The notes under the pieces: generated by a model
The model's input: only the letters and a program-made list of their open reading frames with translations
What the model was told of the DNA's origin: nothing
The model's database searches: none
Shown here: positions 25,265-37,950 of the stretch, piece by piece
How positions within the stretch are numbered: position 1 is the first letter of the stretch
Layout of the letters: each line of letters opens with the position of its first letter
Source: Fragum whitleyi
Taxonomy: Eukaryota; Mollusca; Bivalvia; Cardiida; Cardiidae
NCBI GenBank assembly: GCA_948146395.1
Contig: OX411548.1
Span: forward strand, 40,577,737 to 40,641,736
Direction of reading: 5' to 3'
Length of the DNA stretch: 64,000 nucleotides
Translations under genes and position numbers: made by a program

Positions 25265-28200
25265 ATGCTTGACAAACTTGTACCAAGTTCTTGGGTGCAG
25301 ACCCTTCTTGTTGGTATGATTATGTGTGTCACAATACGTTTATTCTTGAAACGTAGGAAATACAACATGCCCCCAGGACCACGTGGTCTACCATTCATTG
25401 GAAATGCATTTCGTAAGTTATAATTTTGATAATATAAGTGGATCCTTTTCGAGAGACCAGCAAGGAATTCTGTAAAACATGTAGAAAAAAGAGACTGGAT
25501 CAATCAGAGGCCAGTCATCTATCAATATTCAGAAACAAACTCATGGTTATATAGAATGGACATGTGAGTTTGAACAAGTTGTGGCAGCCAGGTAACTCTT
25601 TTTCCTCGTTGTGGGCAGCAATTCTTTTCTGTAACCTACCTTCGAAGTACTGTAAGATTTATCATTTCTTATATTATCACTTTAAATAATTCTAATGATA
25701 AGTGAGTAAAGTAAACCTTGTTTTAGCGATCACTTAAGGGACCACCAAAAAGCGGTCCCTAATGGAAACGGTCGCTTAATACAACATCAATAGTTCTTGA
25801 TAAAGAAAAGACCGGCTATTTATATCATATGTCTGTGCAATCTTACTCGAGCGATCATTTCTATTAAGGACCCTTTTTATTATATAAAGCGACAGTTTTC
25901 AAAAGTCCCTTCGTTACATCAAAATACATGTATATTAAACAGTAGATATAGTTAGTCCAAAAATTATTGAAAATGAATCCTATTTGTTATAACACACCAG
26001 AATCGTCTCCATGAGACGATTCTATTGAGTTTTAACAATACAGGATTGCTGATAATGTCGCAATTATATGCATATTCAATTTAAAAGTATGTTTCTTATA
26101 TGTAAAAAAAAAACGTATATGAAGCGGCCATTTTCTTAATTCACCTCCTTTTGGTGGTGCAGTTAGTGATCGCATAAAACAAGTTTTACTGTATTTTTAC
26201 CTGAACCCTTTCTATTATCCTCGATACATGGCCAGTGTAACTGCTTAACAAAAAGAATTATTATCTTTTTTAAAAAAAAAATACATATGTAAGCATCTTC
26301 ATTTCAGAGCTAGGACCGGACAAGCGTTACCACACCCAATTTTATGGATGGTCTAAAAAGTATGGTCCAGTCATTACAGTCGGTCTGGGTAAAGTAGTTT
26401 ACATGCATATTTTATCATTTTTAGACTCTGATTCTAAAATCAGCATTAAATAACATGCATACATGTACGGCCATAGCAATAATACATACTCGCCTATCTT
26501 GATGCAGCTATGGCTTATAGACTTTGTGCTTTAATGATGTTTTATTTTATTTTATTTTATTTTGCTTAAAGTTCTCTCTTTGATCTAAGATCAATTTTGA
26601 ATATTCAATAGACAAAATTTACCTTTGATCTCTTGCCCAAATTTGAAGGTCTACACAAGGTTAATCTTTACTCTGTAAAAAGTTTATTGCATATTTTTTT
26701 AAGTAATCTTAGCATGCATAAATTAGGTCAAGTTTATTTTCAGTATTAAGACCAGATGGGAGAAATTTTACGCACATGTATTAAATGGTTGGATTCTAAT
26801 GTCTCTCATTTCGAAAATAGTAAATTTCATTCGAACGAACTTGTGTATTATAGGACCAATTACAGTTGTTGTTGTAAATAACATCGAATACGCCATGGAA
26901 GTTCTTGTGAAGAAATATACAGAATTTGCCGGTCGTTACCAATGGACATCAAGTGAGTTTAATACACAAGTTTATGTTAATGCCAATATCGTTCAGTGTT
27001 GGTCGTAATTTTAATGCTTTTAAAATGAACTTTTATCCGTCAAACTGTTCTTAAGTGTTTGAATGAAACATTTTATTTTCATGTCTAGTGATAAGTATAT
27101 GTTTTATATAAGAATGAACTTCCACACGATACTTGAGTTTCAAAGTTGAACAAAATAAAGCTCAGACCATTATGTGCATCCACTAATTATGGTTGTCACT
27201 ATGTGCTCACCAGACAGTTTAACTTAAGGTAACGCTCGACGCTCAAACAATATTACATTCTTCCGTGTGCTTGTCAATACAAGTTGATTGACTTTTCGCA
27301 CATGCGAAACTATTTGAAATAATACGCATAGACCTAAAACGTGTTAACTGTGAAGTGTGAAGTTTTTGAAGTGTGCACATTGAACACTTCCAACTTCACA
27401 CTTCATATTGTTCGGTTCATAATTCAACTTCACACTTCAAAACTCACTTTTCACATTTTACACTTCAAAAATCACACTTCACATTTTAGGCTTCACAGTT
27501 CACACTTCAAACTTCACAGTTCAAACTTCCCACTTCACAGTAAATAATACCAAGTTCATACTTCAGACTTCAATCCTTCATAGTTCACACTTCACAGTTC
27601 TCACTTTTGACTTCTACCTTCATAGTTCACACTTCACAGTTCATAGTTCAGACTTCCGACTTCGCACTTTCCAGATAATATGTTTGAAGTGTGAAGTGTG
27701 AATTTTAGAAGTGTCATCCCAAGTTCACGCCTCAAAGATTATAAGTTTGAAATGTGAAGTTTGAAATGCAAATAAAAGAAGTCACCACCGGTCTTTCCTA
27801 TAAATGAAAATTGGCACATTGATGCACATATATATAAATAGTTTTAGGCTTCGTTATTTTTTTCCAGTTGGTCGAATGACGGATGGTTTTAAGGATATTG
27901 CATTTTCCAAATATGGTCCTACATGGAAACTGCATAGGAAAATTTCACCAAAAGCCCTGAGGTAAGAATGTTACACGAACCTTCAAATAAATACGAAAAA
28001 AAAAAGTTTAATTCCATCTGGCTGGCATGTTGATGAGTTTAAAATAGGAAACAATTAGTTACATCGTAAAATTTACATTCGCCTCAATCAAAACCAGTCG
28101 AAATCGCTAAATCAGCGCTCCATTTATTCTTTCGTAACACTTACTCAAGCCATTCAAAAACGCTCAATCCCATTGAAAAATATGAAATCAATTACGTCAT

Positions 28201-31200
28201 TCAAAAAAAATTTGGAAAGAGAGAAATCGCGATTTCACTGAAACAATTCAAATTGTAAGCGTCTAATAGATTCTTGAAGAAATAGGAAGCTATCTATAGA
28301 ACTTGTATGCATATTTTTATTAAAGGGTTATAATCAAAATCGTCCGTTTTGTTCACCCTGAACAAAATTTGGGATATTGGATTTTCTCCCATTAAATTCA
28401 CTCAAAACTCGCTCCACACATTCATTCATTCCTAAATCATTCCAAAATCATTCACCTTGTCAATTTTACGATTTTGTTAACTGTATACACTTTTCACTGG
28501 TACAAATATTAGCTATAAAAAAGATATACTACTCCAAATTTGATAAGGACCACTTGTTAAGTTGCGCTTAATTAGCCTTAAAATGAAAGGTAATTTTCTT
28601 CTGATTTTGAAATTATGTTCATTTGGCAAACTGTTTCTACTTAAGGGCAAATGTTATAGTGGTCACTGGAAGCGACCATTGGTTTAACTAAGTAGGGACA
28701 ATAATTGCTAATAACGTAGAACACCATTTTGTAAAATCGAGGATATTGCCTTTATTTTGCTGTAAAGTGATTGCTTTATTCATTTAAGTTTATTTTTACG
28801 GGTAATCAGCCTCTTAGATTCATGAAAATATGTTAGATGCTTTGAGTTGGCCCATCCATAGTTGCTTGCAGCATTTCATATGTGTGGATGGCCTTATTCG
28901 GAAGGCAGGTATTGCAGCCTGTTACATTTTCAAGACATCTACAAGCATAATAAAGTCTCTTGACTTTGGTAAACAGTCCTTATCCTCCTTAAATGAAGTT
29001 TACAGAAACTCTTTGTTTGCCCTCTGGCTTCTTTGGACGGAATTTTTAATGCGCTAAATGAAATCAAAACCTTTGACAATATTGCAGAGAAGAGCATACA
29101 TATATAAGATGAACATAAGTTAATCATGAATCAATGATTGTGCTTTTTTAATGAACTGTAGGTCCGCTTTTTATTTCACTCTTATACCCATCATTACCGT
29201 CACCGATCTCATACACGATGTTCATGGCCAATAACGAATACCGATACGGAATCTCTTTCTAATGGAAATCTATGACCATACACGTCTTACAACAACGTTA
29301 TTATAAATTCTCGATTCCTCAGAAACCAGAAATTGATTACATTTACTTATCTCAAATTTTCGATAAAAACGCACCGATTTGAAACTCGCCTAGGTGTGTC
29401 TTTCATTAACATGATTTGGAATGCTTGTCGTCAAGTTGTCCTAAAGGCTCTTTGGCGGCGGTTTCTGCCTTGTTACCAAGAAAGGTTTTCTCCAATAACA
29501 TCTGGCATGGTATTTAGGGAAACAGGGGGTCACCATCGAATATCTTTAGAAACCAACTTGAAGAAAATCTACGCATAAAAACGTACATTGTTATCGAATA
29601 AAGGCAATAGGAAATAGACAATATTTTATTGACGTAAATTATACAGTTTCTTGTCAAACATACAAGTATAATCATTGAAATATAACAGCGTCATTGACAC
29701 GTAAACGACTCGTGACTAACCTGTCCTGCGTTCAGGATGACAAAACTTGCTCGCAAAACGGGACATAATTTGTAAACAGTTTGCACCGTTTTGTTACCCT
29801 AAACACAGGGCTGTAGATACAATTAAAAACATCGTGAAATTGACAAGCTGAATAATTTTGAGTGATTTTAGAAGGAAATAAGATTAGTGTGTGGAGCGAG
29901 CTTTGAGTTAAATTGAAGGGAGGTAATCCAAATATCGCTAATTTCAAGATGAACAAAATTAGCAATATTTATTACCCCCCCCCCCCTTGATAAGATATAC
30001 GTACTTTTCTTTTTGTGTGTCTACGTGGACCTATCAGACACTTTATAATCCATACCAGTCAATAAAATCGTAGAACAATTTCTTCGATTTAAATACAAAT
30101 AATACAAATGTTTTTGGAGCGTTTTTGGTCGATTTTGGTGCGTGTTGGAATGCATGAATGGAGCGGTGAGTGAGCGTTGTAGAATGGTTTTGATCGAAAT
30201 GAATGTAAATTTCACGATGTAACTAACTGTACTAACGCGTACACGTATACACACAGCGTACGCTGGCATATTTTGCATTAGATCACAATAAAATTAGTAA
30301 GATGAACTGTTTGAACATATTCACCATACATGTTATTAATGGCATATCAAGTTCTGATCTATAATTTCATAATGACATATTGAGCCAATGAGTGAATCGA
30401 TTAGGATAATAGCAAGGTATGATAAACTATAAAATGTGTAAAAGAGCATCCTTGCATACTGATCAAATAACTTTCACTATTCTAGGTTTTTGTAAGGTTG
30501 GAATGACTGAATATTTTCAGATACTACATGCAAGGAGAAGCATTAGAAAAAAGGATCCACACAGCCCTAGAGACAACGTTTCCTGTATTTGATGGAAAAA
30601 CTGAACCGTTTGATCCTGAAAGTGTTATTAACTTTCTCATTTCAAATATAGTACTTGGATTATGTTTCAATGGAGAGTACGTTTTTCATTTTTTTACGAA
30701 AACGTCCTTTTACGCTACAAATTTAGAACACTTTCCTTCAATTAGACACTCATATTTGTCAAGAAATTCTCTTATTTCCGAATTCTGGCGTATTTTTTGA
30801 AACCGGAATATGTCAAATTTGTTTTTCGCTCGACGGCAAAAGTTAAGATGACAAGTGCAGAAGTGAATGCCATCAGCCCCGCGTTTATGATATCAAAGTA
30901 AAAGCGAGTGCCCTTGAAATGACACCCTGTATTACCCATTGGCGAATACGTGTCTCAAACTTGGAAGCACTCGCTTGTGCTTCATTTTCCCGAGTCATTT
31001 TTTATTGCGATTTCTTACATATTTGCTTCTTTTGAAAGTAAAATGACAGTTGACGATTCAGAATTAAGTGATTTCTCAAATGACATGCACGCTTTACAAT
31101 GCTGTTTACAGTGATTTAAATCTTGAAAATGGCATTCATCTCAATTAAACCATTTTAAATCTATCACTCAGCGCTCCATTCATTCATTCCAAACACTCAC

Positions 31201-34200
31201 TCAAACCACTAAAAAAGAACAAAAAAATGAAGAGCAACAACTTCATTTAAGATTAATATAGCTAGACAAAAATCGCAATTTTCTGACATTATTGAAATCA
31301 TAAGCGTATGATTGATTCTTGAAGAGAAAGGAAGCTTTTTATAGAATTGTATGAGTGTTTTATTAATAGGGAGGTATTAAATATCGTCATTTTTATTCAT
31401 CCTGAACAAATTTGGCGATATTGATTATTTAAATGGCGGTATTGAGGAATGATCCATAAAGTGTTTCAGTAGTTTTACCAAATATTGACCATTTGCCATG
31501 TTGACCGATTGCTAGGATCATTTTGTTTCTTACAGGTATGAATATGGTAATAAAGAGATTCAAGAAATCATTCGGCAAAAGGCCGAATTCAATCACGCCT
31601 ACGATGACCTGATACCCGAGGACATGCTTCCGTTCTTGCAATATTTCTACACGTCTAAACCAATGAAGATAGTAGAAAAAACTCATAAACTTATAATTGA
31701 AGATTTCATGGCCAAAAAGTTTAAGGAATCAAAGGAGACATTCAATAGAGGTTCGGTACATACAGTAATTACACACGAAATTGACACTCTTGTCAATATA
31801 AACAATTAAAAAGATCTCTCTCAGCACTACGATCATTCAGTTTTAACGCTCAATCCATGGATTCAAAAATTCTCTTTAACAATAATAAAAATGCATTCTG
31901 ATTTTAAAACTATAATTGTTCTATCATGAAGTTTATACATGTACACATTGATTAGTAAAATGCATGAAAATCATTTAGTTCTAGCATTGTTATGAAGGTC
32001 AACTTAAGGCGTTACTCTTTTTCCCTCGTTAAATTTTGTGACGTCATAGTTTTATAAAGCAACGTCGGTATAAACAAAATTGACAGTGTAATGCATGCCG
32101 CTTTTTCCGGCATTTTCGTAGGTATGTAGCTTATTTTATATTGTTTCTTTGAACTTTTCCCCATTTACACTCCATTTGTTTCCTTTTATGCAATAATAGC
32201 GTCAATTCACGTTTTATCGGGCCTTAACATTTGCAGAGACCCTCAAAATGCTTTAACGCTCTCGTGATTAACACTCGGGCGTTAAACCATTTTTGGGTCC
32301 CCTCAAATGCTAGGGCCCGCAAAAACGTGAATTAACCCTACATTAAGCTTATTGTGGTTTCAGACAATATTCGTCACTTGGCCGACACGTTAATACTAAC
32401 ACGACAAGAGGTTGAAGAAGAGGAAGGAGATACTCTAGAACAACTGACAGACGACCATCTGATCCAAACATTGGATGACATCTTCCTAGGTAATCAAAGC
32501 ACTTTTAAAACAGTTCAAAGAAAAAGAAAGTGCAACATTTTTTTAGTTATCTACTCAGGAGAAGAAATTTGTTAATATCATGTGTTACAAAAATCTTCTC
32601 ATTAAAAATATGCGGTTATTGTAAAAATGTTTTTGGTAAATGATTTCTATTTCATTTTTGAGAAAAGCATTTCCATACATGATTTGTTTGTGTTAACCAA
32701 TTCAGCCAGATAAAAAACTTAGATTAGGCTTAGATTGCTCTTATATAGGAAAGTATGCTCTTTATAAATACAAGTATAATGGTGTTTCCTAAGTTTATAG
32801 TTCAGCTAGGCAGTTTTTTTAATTTAAAATTGATAAGGTGAATGATCGTGGAATGAATTTAAAATGAAATTGAATGAGATTTGAATGAAATCAAAGGTGA
32901 ATGAAATAAGCGACATGAATAACATTATTTAATAAAAGTTACATATAAGTTCTATTATAGATTACCCTGTTTCCATTAACCCGTCAGACGCTTCAAAATC
33001 ATAGCCATCAAGAAATCATAGTTTTTTCTGGAAAAAGATAATAGTAGTGCTTGAAGTTTTTGGATGGTTTATTCTTGATCGATTTTGAATGCTTGAGATA
33101 GTGTTTGGAATAAATGAATGAAGCGCTAATTCATTTATTAAGAAATTCTTTTAGTCAAAGTTAGTTTCAATTTCTCATAGTTTTAACTATACCTGATGTC
33201 ATTTCAGGTGGCCTTGACACGTCAAGACTCGTAATGCAGTTTGCTATACTACACATGATAGCGTTTCCAGGGATTCAAAAGAAAGTCCAGGAAGAATTGG
33301 ACAGGGAAATTGGTAAAAAGAAATTTTATTATAGGGATGGGTGTCTTTTTCACTGCGTTTATTGGGGTATAATGTGCAATTGCCTTAGCAAATGGCAAAT
33401 AATGCCCGTAGGGCGTTATGATTAAGCCATGTGCTAAGGCTATTGCACTTTATACCCCAATAAATGCAGTGAAAAAGACACTCATCCCTTATTATTGCAA
33501 TCATCTAGATCGAAGAAACTATTAAAATACTCAGCCAAACATTAAAGCTTCAAGTCTACTTTCTGCGCGTATAAATTACACAATCTATTTTTAGATCGTG
33601 ATTGTTTATCTCGCTGTCGAAGTGAAATGTCATATAGTAAAACAAATAATACACAAATAAAAGACAACATAAAAAATCGTAGAGGTAATTATGACAAAAG
33701 AGCTTGGTTCTGCCAAGTTAGTCTGTATTTTCAAACGAAAACGGCGTGGTCGGTCTTAGTTGAGAGGGTTGCTTGAAGGTCTTCGTCGACTCGCTGTAAA
33801 CTTAAAGTTGTATTGGAAACAAACCAATGGAGCCCGTGTGTACCATTTCCAACAAGTTCATATGAGTAAAAAGCGAAGCCTCATGCCAGCCTGTGCATCC
33901 ACATAATCTGACCAGAGTCTTCACTATGCACTCTATAATAATTTTTCCCAGTACAGGAGGAAAGCGAAAATTCTAATTGCAATTGGTTGTTTAGATTGTG
34001 CAATTTTTGTGCTGTGCAATCCTCGTATACCCCGGGGTCTCCTTTTTTGCTACGCTATATCGACGTCGATAAAGCTCCTAAAGCACATAGACAGACCCCG
34101 GTGTATCCAAAGATGGTGCTGCGCACACATGTATAAATTAAGGAAATGTCACGCACAAAATTATTTCTTTTACTTAAACAGGATCAGACCGGCTACCTGG

Positions 34201-35538
34201 GATTGAAGATCGTCCTAACCTAGGTTATACAGAGGCAGTGCTTCATGAGAGTATGAGAATGGCGACGATATCCCCATCTGGGGTGTTTCATTGTACCCTG
34301 ACAGAAACTGAATTAGGTAAAAAGAAAAAAATAAAAACAGCCGTTGACGTCAGAGATAAAAAGGATCTATCATGAGATCTGTCACCTGGCATTGTTTGAT
34401 TTAAGGTATTCAAGGTGGATTTCTACCAAGGATTTTCGTACAATCATCATCAATTGTCCGTTTCCTGGCAAGCACAAAAACACCCTATTGGGTCACTTTT
34501 CTCGACTCCTTTGAACAAATTGCCGCCCCAAGATATTGGAAAAATAAACGCTATTGAGACACAAAAAGGCAAAATCCATGTGCATAAGGCGCGATATACA
34601 ATTAATTTTCATAATTTAAATGAAAGTCTTCATGTAAGTATTTTGGCTTTTGAAAAAAAACAAAAAAATAACATTATCGTAGATAACCTTTAAAGACAAG
34701 ATGACGGAGACTTTACCTAAGTTTTTATGAATTTGAGGATACATTTTTCAACGATCCTAAAAGCCTAAAACAAGAACAATGGCTGATTTAATTCTGTATT
34801 TATGGACAATTCTGAAAACAGCATCATGTTGATGGTAAAAAAAAATATAAATATTGCTTGAATTCATTGAATCTTTACCGATTTGTCAAATGCTGTTTAC
34901 TGATTGTTATTCTCAAAAGTAGGAGTAGCTACCCTTAAAAGACCACTGCACTTAAGCGAGTATTTATTTCGAAATGGAATTTAGTACAAACTTGGCCAAT
35001 GTAATGAGTTAATTTTCAATCCTTACATTAGAAACAATATAGCTCGGGAAGGCTGAGAAAATTAATCAAAACTGGCATTTGCGTTTCGATAGTACCTCAG
35101 TGTAAGAACACTGTTGACCTCTTGTTGTATCTTGGGAGTTACTGTTTTGGTGTTCTTGAACTTAAAGTTCCTTTTCTATATTTCATTCAAGCGGGATACA
35201 AGCTACCCAAAGACACATTTGTGATGATCAACCATTGGGCATTGCATCATGAACCAGAAGCATGGGATGAGGTAGACAACTTTAAACCTGAACGATTTCT
35301 GGATGAGAATGGCCAGTTGGGACCAAAACCGCCAAATTGGCTACCATTTTCCGCTGGAAAACGAGTTTGCCTTGGGGAATTTGTGGCGAAACCCGCTCTT
35401 CATTTGCTGTTTGCTGGGTTAATGCAGAAATTTTCATGGAAAAGTGAACAAGACATAGATGTTAATATTATCCCTGAGGGATCGTTATTTGTTGGTGAAC
35501 CATCTCCATTTAAAGTTATTGTTAGACGTAGAAATTAA
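25265..35538 (+). CDS. Cytochrome P450 gene B, complete, 10 coding exons, 501 aa
   Basis: Microsomal-type P450 monooxygenase, clan 2, CYP1/CYP17-like; substrate unknown. Coding exons: 25265-25412, 26308-26388, 26854-26952, 27868-27961, 30521-30676, 31536-31750, 32364-32489, 33208-33312, 34182-34316 and 35192-35538. They sum to 1506 nt. Residues about 12-28 form the membrane anchor, followed by KRRKYN and the PPGP hinge (36-39). C-helix WKLHR is 129-133, I-helix GGLDTS 307-312, ExxR E364-R367, PER 419-421, and the heme loop FSAGKRVCLG 439-448 with Cys446 as iron ligand. I chose the ATG at 25265 because it matches gene D (MLDxL). A splice acceptor at 25244-25245 sits 19 nt upstream, so the in-frame ATG at 25232 would be intronic and a non-coding first exon is implied. 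All introns are GT-AG. The first plausible poly(A) signals seen are ATTAAA at 36352 and AATAAA at 36445. Confidence 0.95.
25713..26190. mobile_element. Foldback element M5 in gene B intron 1
   Basis: The left end AGTAAACCTTGTTTTAGCG then ATCACTTAAGGGACCACC is mirrored at the right by GGTGGTGCAGTTAGTGATCG then CATAAAACAAGTTTTACTG. The TIR is about 45 bp with mismatches. A shorter palindrome AATCGTCTCCATGAGACGATT lies inside (25991-26011). No coding frame. Confidence 0.75.
27345..27775. repeat. TTCACACTTCA-type cryptic repeat block, gene B intron 3
   Basis: Dozens of variants of CTTCACACTT / CTTCACAGTT fill about 430 bp. Both ends carry the inverse motif (GTGAAGTGTGAAG at 27350, GAAGTGTGAAGTGTG at 27684), so the block can fold on itself. 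No fixed unit length. Confidence 0.85.
28049..28485 (+). mobile_element. MITE M1 copy, full length, gene B intron 4
   Basis: AACAATTAGTTACATCGTAA at the left, CACCTTGTCAATTTTACG to AACTGTA at the right, and the TTTGTTCACCCTGAACAAAA centre. Confidence 0.88.
29720..29813. mobile_element. Palindromic MITE M2 copy (short)
   Basis: TGTCCTGCGTTCAGGATGAC at the left and TTTTGTTACCCTAAACACAG at the right; the inner hairpin is reduced. An M1 copy starts 5 nt later. Confidence 0.8.
29818..30231 (-). mobile_element. MITE M1 copy, reverse orientation, gene B intron 4
   Basis: TACAATTAAAAACATCGTG at the left and TTTCACGATGTAACTAACTG at the right. The centre has GGGAGGTAATCC and TATTTATTACCCC followed by a C run. 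Confidence 0.85.
31107..31433 (+). mobile_element. MITE M1 copy lacking right end, gene B intron 5
   Basis: TACAGTGATTTAAATCTTG at the left, TCACTCAGCGCTCCATTC, and the centre TATTCATCCTGAACAAA; stops after GATATTGATTAT, about 100 bp before exon 6. Confidence 0.75.
31761..31860 (+). mobile_element. MITE M1 5' fragment just after gene B exon 6
   Basis: TACAGTAATTACACACG then AAATTGACACTCTTGTC, matching the M1 left terminus, and CTCTCAGCACTACG. It starts 10 nt after the exon 6 donor. Confidence 0.65.
32030..32345. repeat. Dispersed repeat in gene B intron 6 (inverse of 20790-21135)
   Basis: Shares GCGTCAATTCACGTTTT and GGGCGTTAAACCATTTT, plus TTTGTGACGTCATAG, with the spacer repeat at about 21 kb. 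Short inverted GCTTTAACGC / GCGTTAAACC motifs inside. Confidence 0.55.
32798..33190 (-). mobile_element. MITE M1 copy, diverged, gene B intron 7
   Basis: GATAAGGTGAATGATCG at the left and GTTAGTTTCAATTTCTCATAG at the right; the central palindrome is lost (only ATGAAATAAGCGACATGAA remains). Confidence 0.6.
33332..33490. mobile_element. Near-perfect palindromic MITE M6, gene B intron 8
   Basis: The left arm TAGGGATGGGTGTCTTTTTC to ATTGGGGTATAATGTGC and the inverse arm GCACTTTATACCCCAAT to AAAAAGACACTCATCCCT pair for about 60 bp, with a GCCCGTAGGGC mini-hairpin at the turn. It begins 20 nt after the exon 8 donor. Confidence 0.9.
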
Positions 35539-37950
35539 TGCAAATCGAGGTGGATTTTTTCGAATCTTTTAGTGTTGAACATCGAATGTTTCTTTTTAGT
35601 AAAAACGGGTCTTTTTTTTTACTAAACTTCTAACGAAAAATTAACCGAAACTCAAAATCACAGATCGTTCCTGGAGTTTCATTCATTTGTAGATCTGCCT
35701 AACAATAACTCATTGGAATCGCCTGAAGAAGACGATTTCAATGAGATTAATGCATGGGAGATTTCCATATTAAGTTAATACTGTAGAAACAACTTTAATT
35801 TTCGACTTACTCAAAAATGATCGTTTTATCTTAACAAAAACCAGCCTTAAACAATCGGAGAGTATACCATGGGCGTCTTTACTAAACAGATATTTGGCTT
35901 CATATTTCTTTCCATTTTTCTTTGTTTTTATACATTTAATCAGATGATAACGTTTTTATGCCTCGATCGGGTAGATTGGGGGCATACTAGTAGTGTTTTT
36001 GACCTGAATGGTTTTCTACATGTCCATTTGCCATTGGTAAGGGAAAGAGCCTTCTCATTGTGATGGGTATGTTTGTGGCAAGACCTATAAGTTGGATCAA
36101 ATATTAAGGTCTTCTGTCAAGGTCATTGTCATTGTGCCAGGTTAAATATGTTGGAATTTTCTGAAAATGGCAATGGGAGCATGAGTGTCTAACAAATACA
36201 TCTTGTTCAGTATTTTGTTGTCATCTGCACAAGCGTTAACAACTTTAATTTTATACGACGGTTGATTAATCAGTGGTTAACTTGTAGAGAAAAATTTGCA
36301 ATAAGTGCGCTTACAGTGATAAACGATACAGCATGAATCTTATCAACATGTATTAAAGAATAATGAATTCGTATCGTTGTTTATTGATTCAATAACGCTT
36401 TTGAGTTCTGCGATTCAAATATAATCCACAAGAGCATAAGCTCGAATAAATTATTCATTTAGCTTTAGAAATCAGAAGCATGGTATAATTTAAATGAATA
36501 ACGGTTAGATTTTGTTATTCTAAGTCTACCCTTACCACTTTTTCACTGTTCTGTTGAAAATACATGCGAAAATAACACATCTACAACACCTGTGGATTAG
36601 TTTCCTGTGATAAAACTTTCTCTTCCCTTCTCACCAACGTAAACGACGATAAGTAGTTGAATTCAACTGTTTCTTGAACATTTGTCTCTAGATTTATAAA
36701 TGAAAAATAAATAAAATTACATTTTATTATTCGTTTTCAATACCAACGACAAACATACGCGTCTAGCACGCTATCTTCGATCTGAGATTTCTTGAAAGTT
36801 GGCAAGCGATGTTTCTATTTCTATTCTGTGTATAGTTTAGTGTAAGGGTAGGTAAGAGTTAGGATAAGGTCTATGAGATTACGGCCTGGGAACTCAAATG
36901 CCGCAATAAGAAATAGTTTAAGAATTAAATAAACTATCGAATAAAGTAAGCACACCTTTATGATCAAGAACGCATGCGAGGGAGATTTTTTGACCATCGT
37001 CCCTCTCCGATTTATTCACCTGTTTTCGTCGCCATTGATGCAGCTAAAAAGAAAATCTTATTTAAATGTTTATGAACATAAAAAACAGTTTATGAACATA
37101 GATTAACATAAGTTAAAAAGCTCAGTACTATGTAAAAAAACATATTCAATAGAGTTTAGTCAAACTTTTATTTCACCAATCCATCCGGATGTAAACAATG
37201 ATTGCGTGTGTACATGTAAACCATGATTCTACATTTAAAACTACGTCATAAATTACGTAATCGATGAAAATATTTGTCGTCTCAAAGTCTTGCAGTCGTG
37301 AAATTGTGTCGGAAATAGATTTAAATATAGACGCAATTGAGCTTGTTTGATTAGATACTTTCCCTGTCAACATTATTTGCCTAATGTTATTTCAATTACA
37401 ATTTGGACTAGGGCGGAATGGAAGAGCGTTCGGAACATTCATCGACGATTGCTCAACGCTCATTTAACCAGACATTTTTGAGTGTAATTTCGCAAACACG
37501 AAAATGTTGTCATTCAATTGCGGTTTCCATGTTTTGGAAGATATTTTGGTGGCATAAAAGCTAATGTTATAAGACTTGTTTTAAACCTCACTTGTTTTAA
37601 ACCTGCAGAGTATTTTTTTCTATATCATCAAAACCCCACGCTTTAGACTTATGGTTGATAATGACGTCGTTCGAACGTTATTTGTTAACTAATGCACCTC
37701 AGTCGAGAGAAAAAAAAACGAGCTTGTTTATAGTCTTATTTAAGGTCTTCCTAAATACATGTAAGTGGAAAAACGAATTATATGATTTGCTGTTTAGTGG
37801 CTGCTTTTTTACCATTGGCTCAAAAAGATTATGTCCCTGCACCCGAAAAATGTCCCGGTGTTTTGGATTTAGACTGGCACCTTTGGTGTTCTGGATACCT
37901 TTAGAGTGGCATCAATTACGATGTGAGAATACCTATATAACCGATAGGTT
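35539..37950. other. Spacer between genes B and C, plus probable 3' UTR of B
   Basis: Possible poly(A) signals at 36352 (ATTAAA) and 36445 (AATAAA). No other coding sequence recognised. Confidence 0.5.

Noticed and set aside
27345..27775. CRISPR-like array
   Set aside because: No constant repeat or unique spacers; units drift and abut each other, in a eukaryotic intron.
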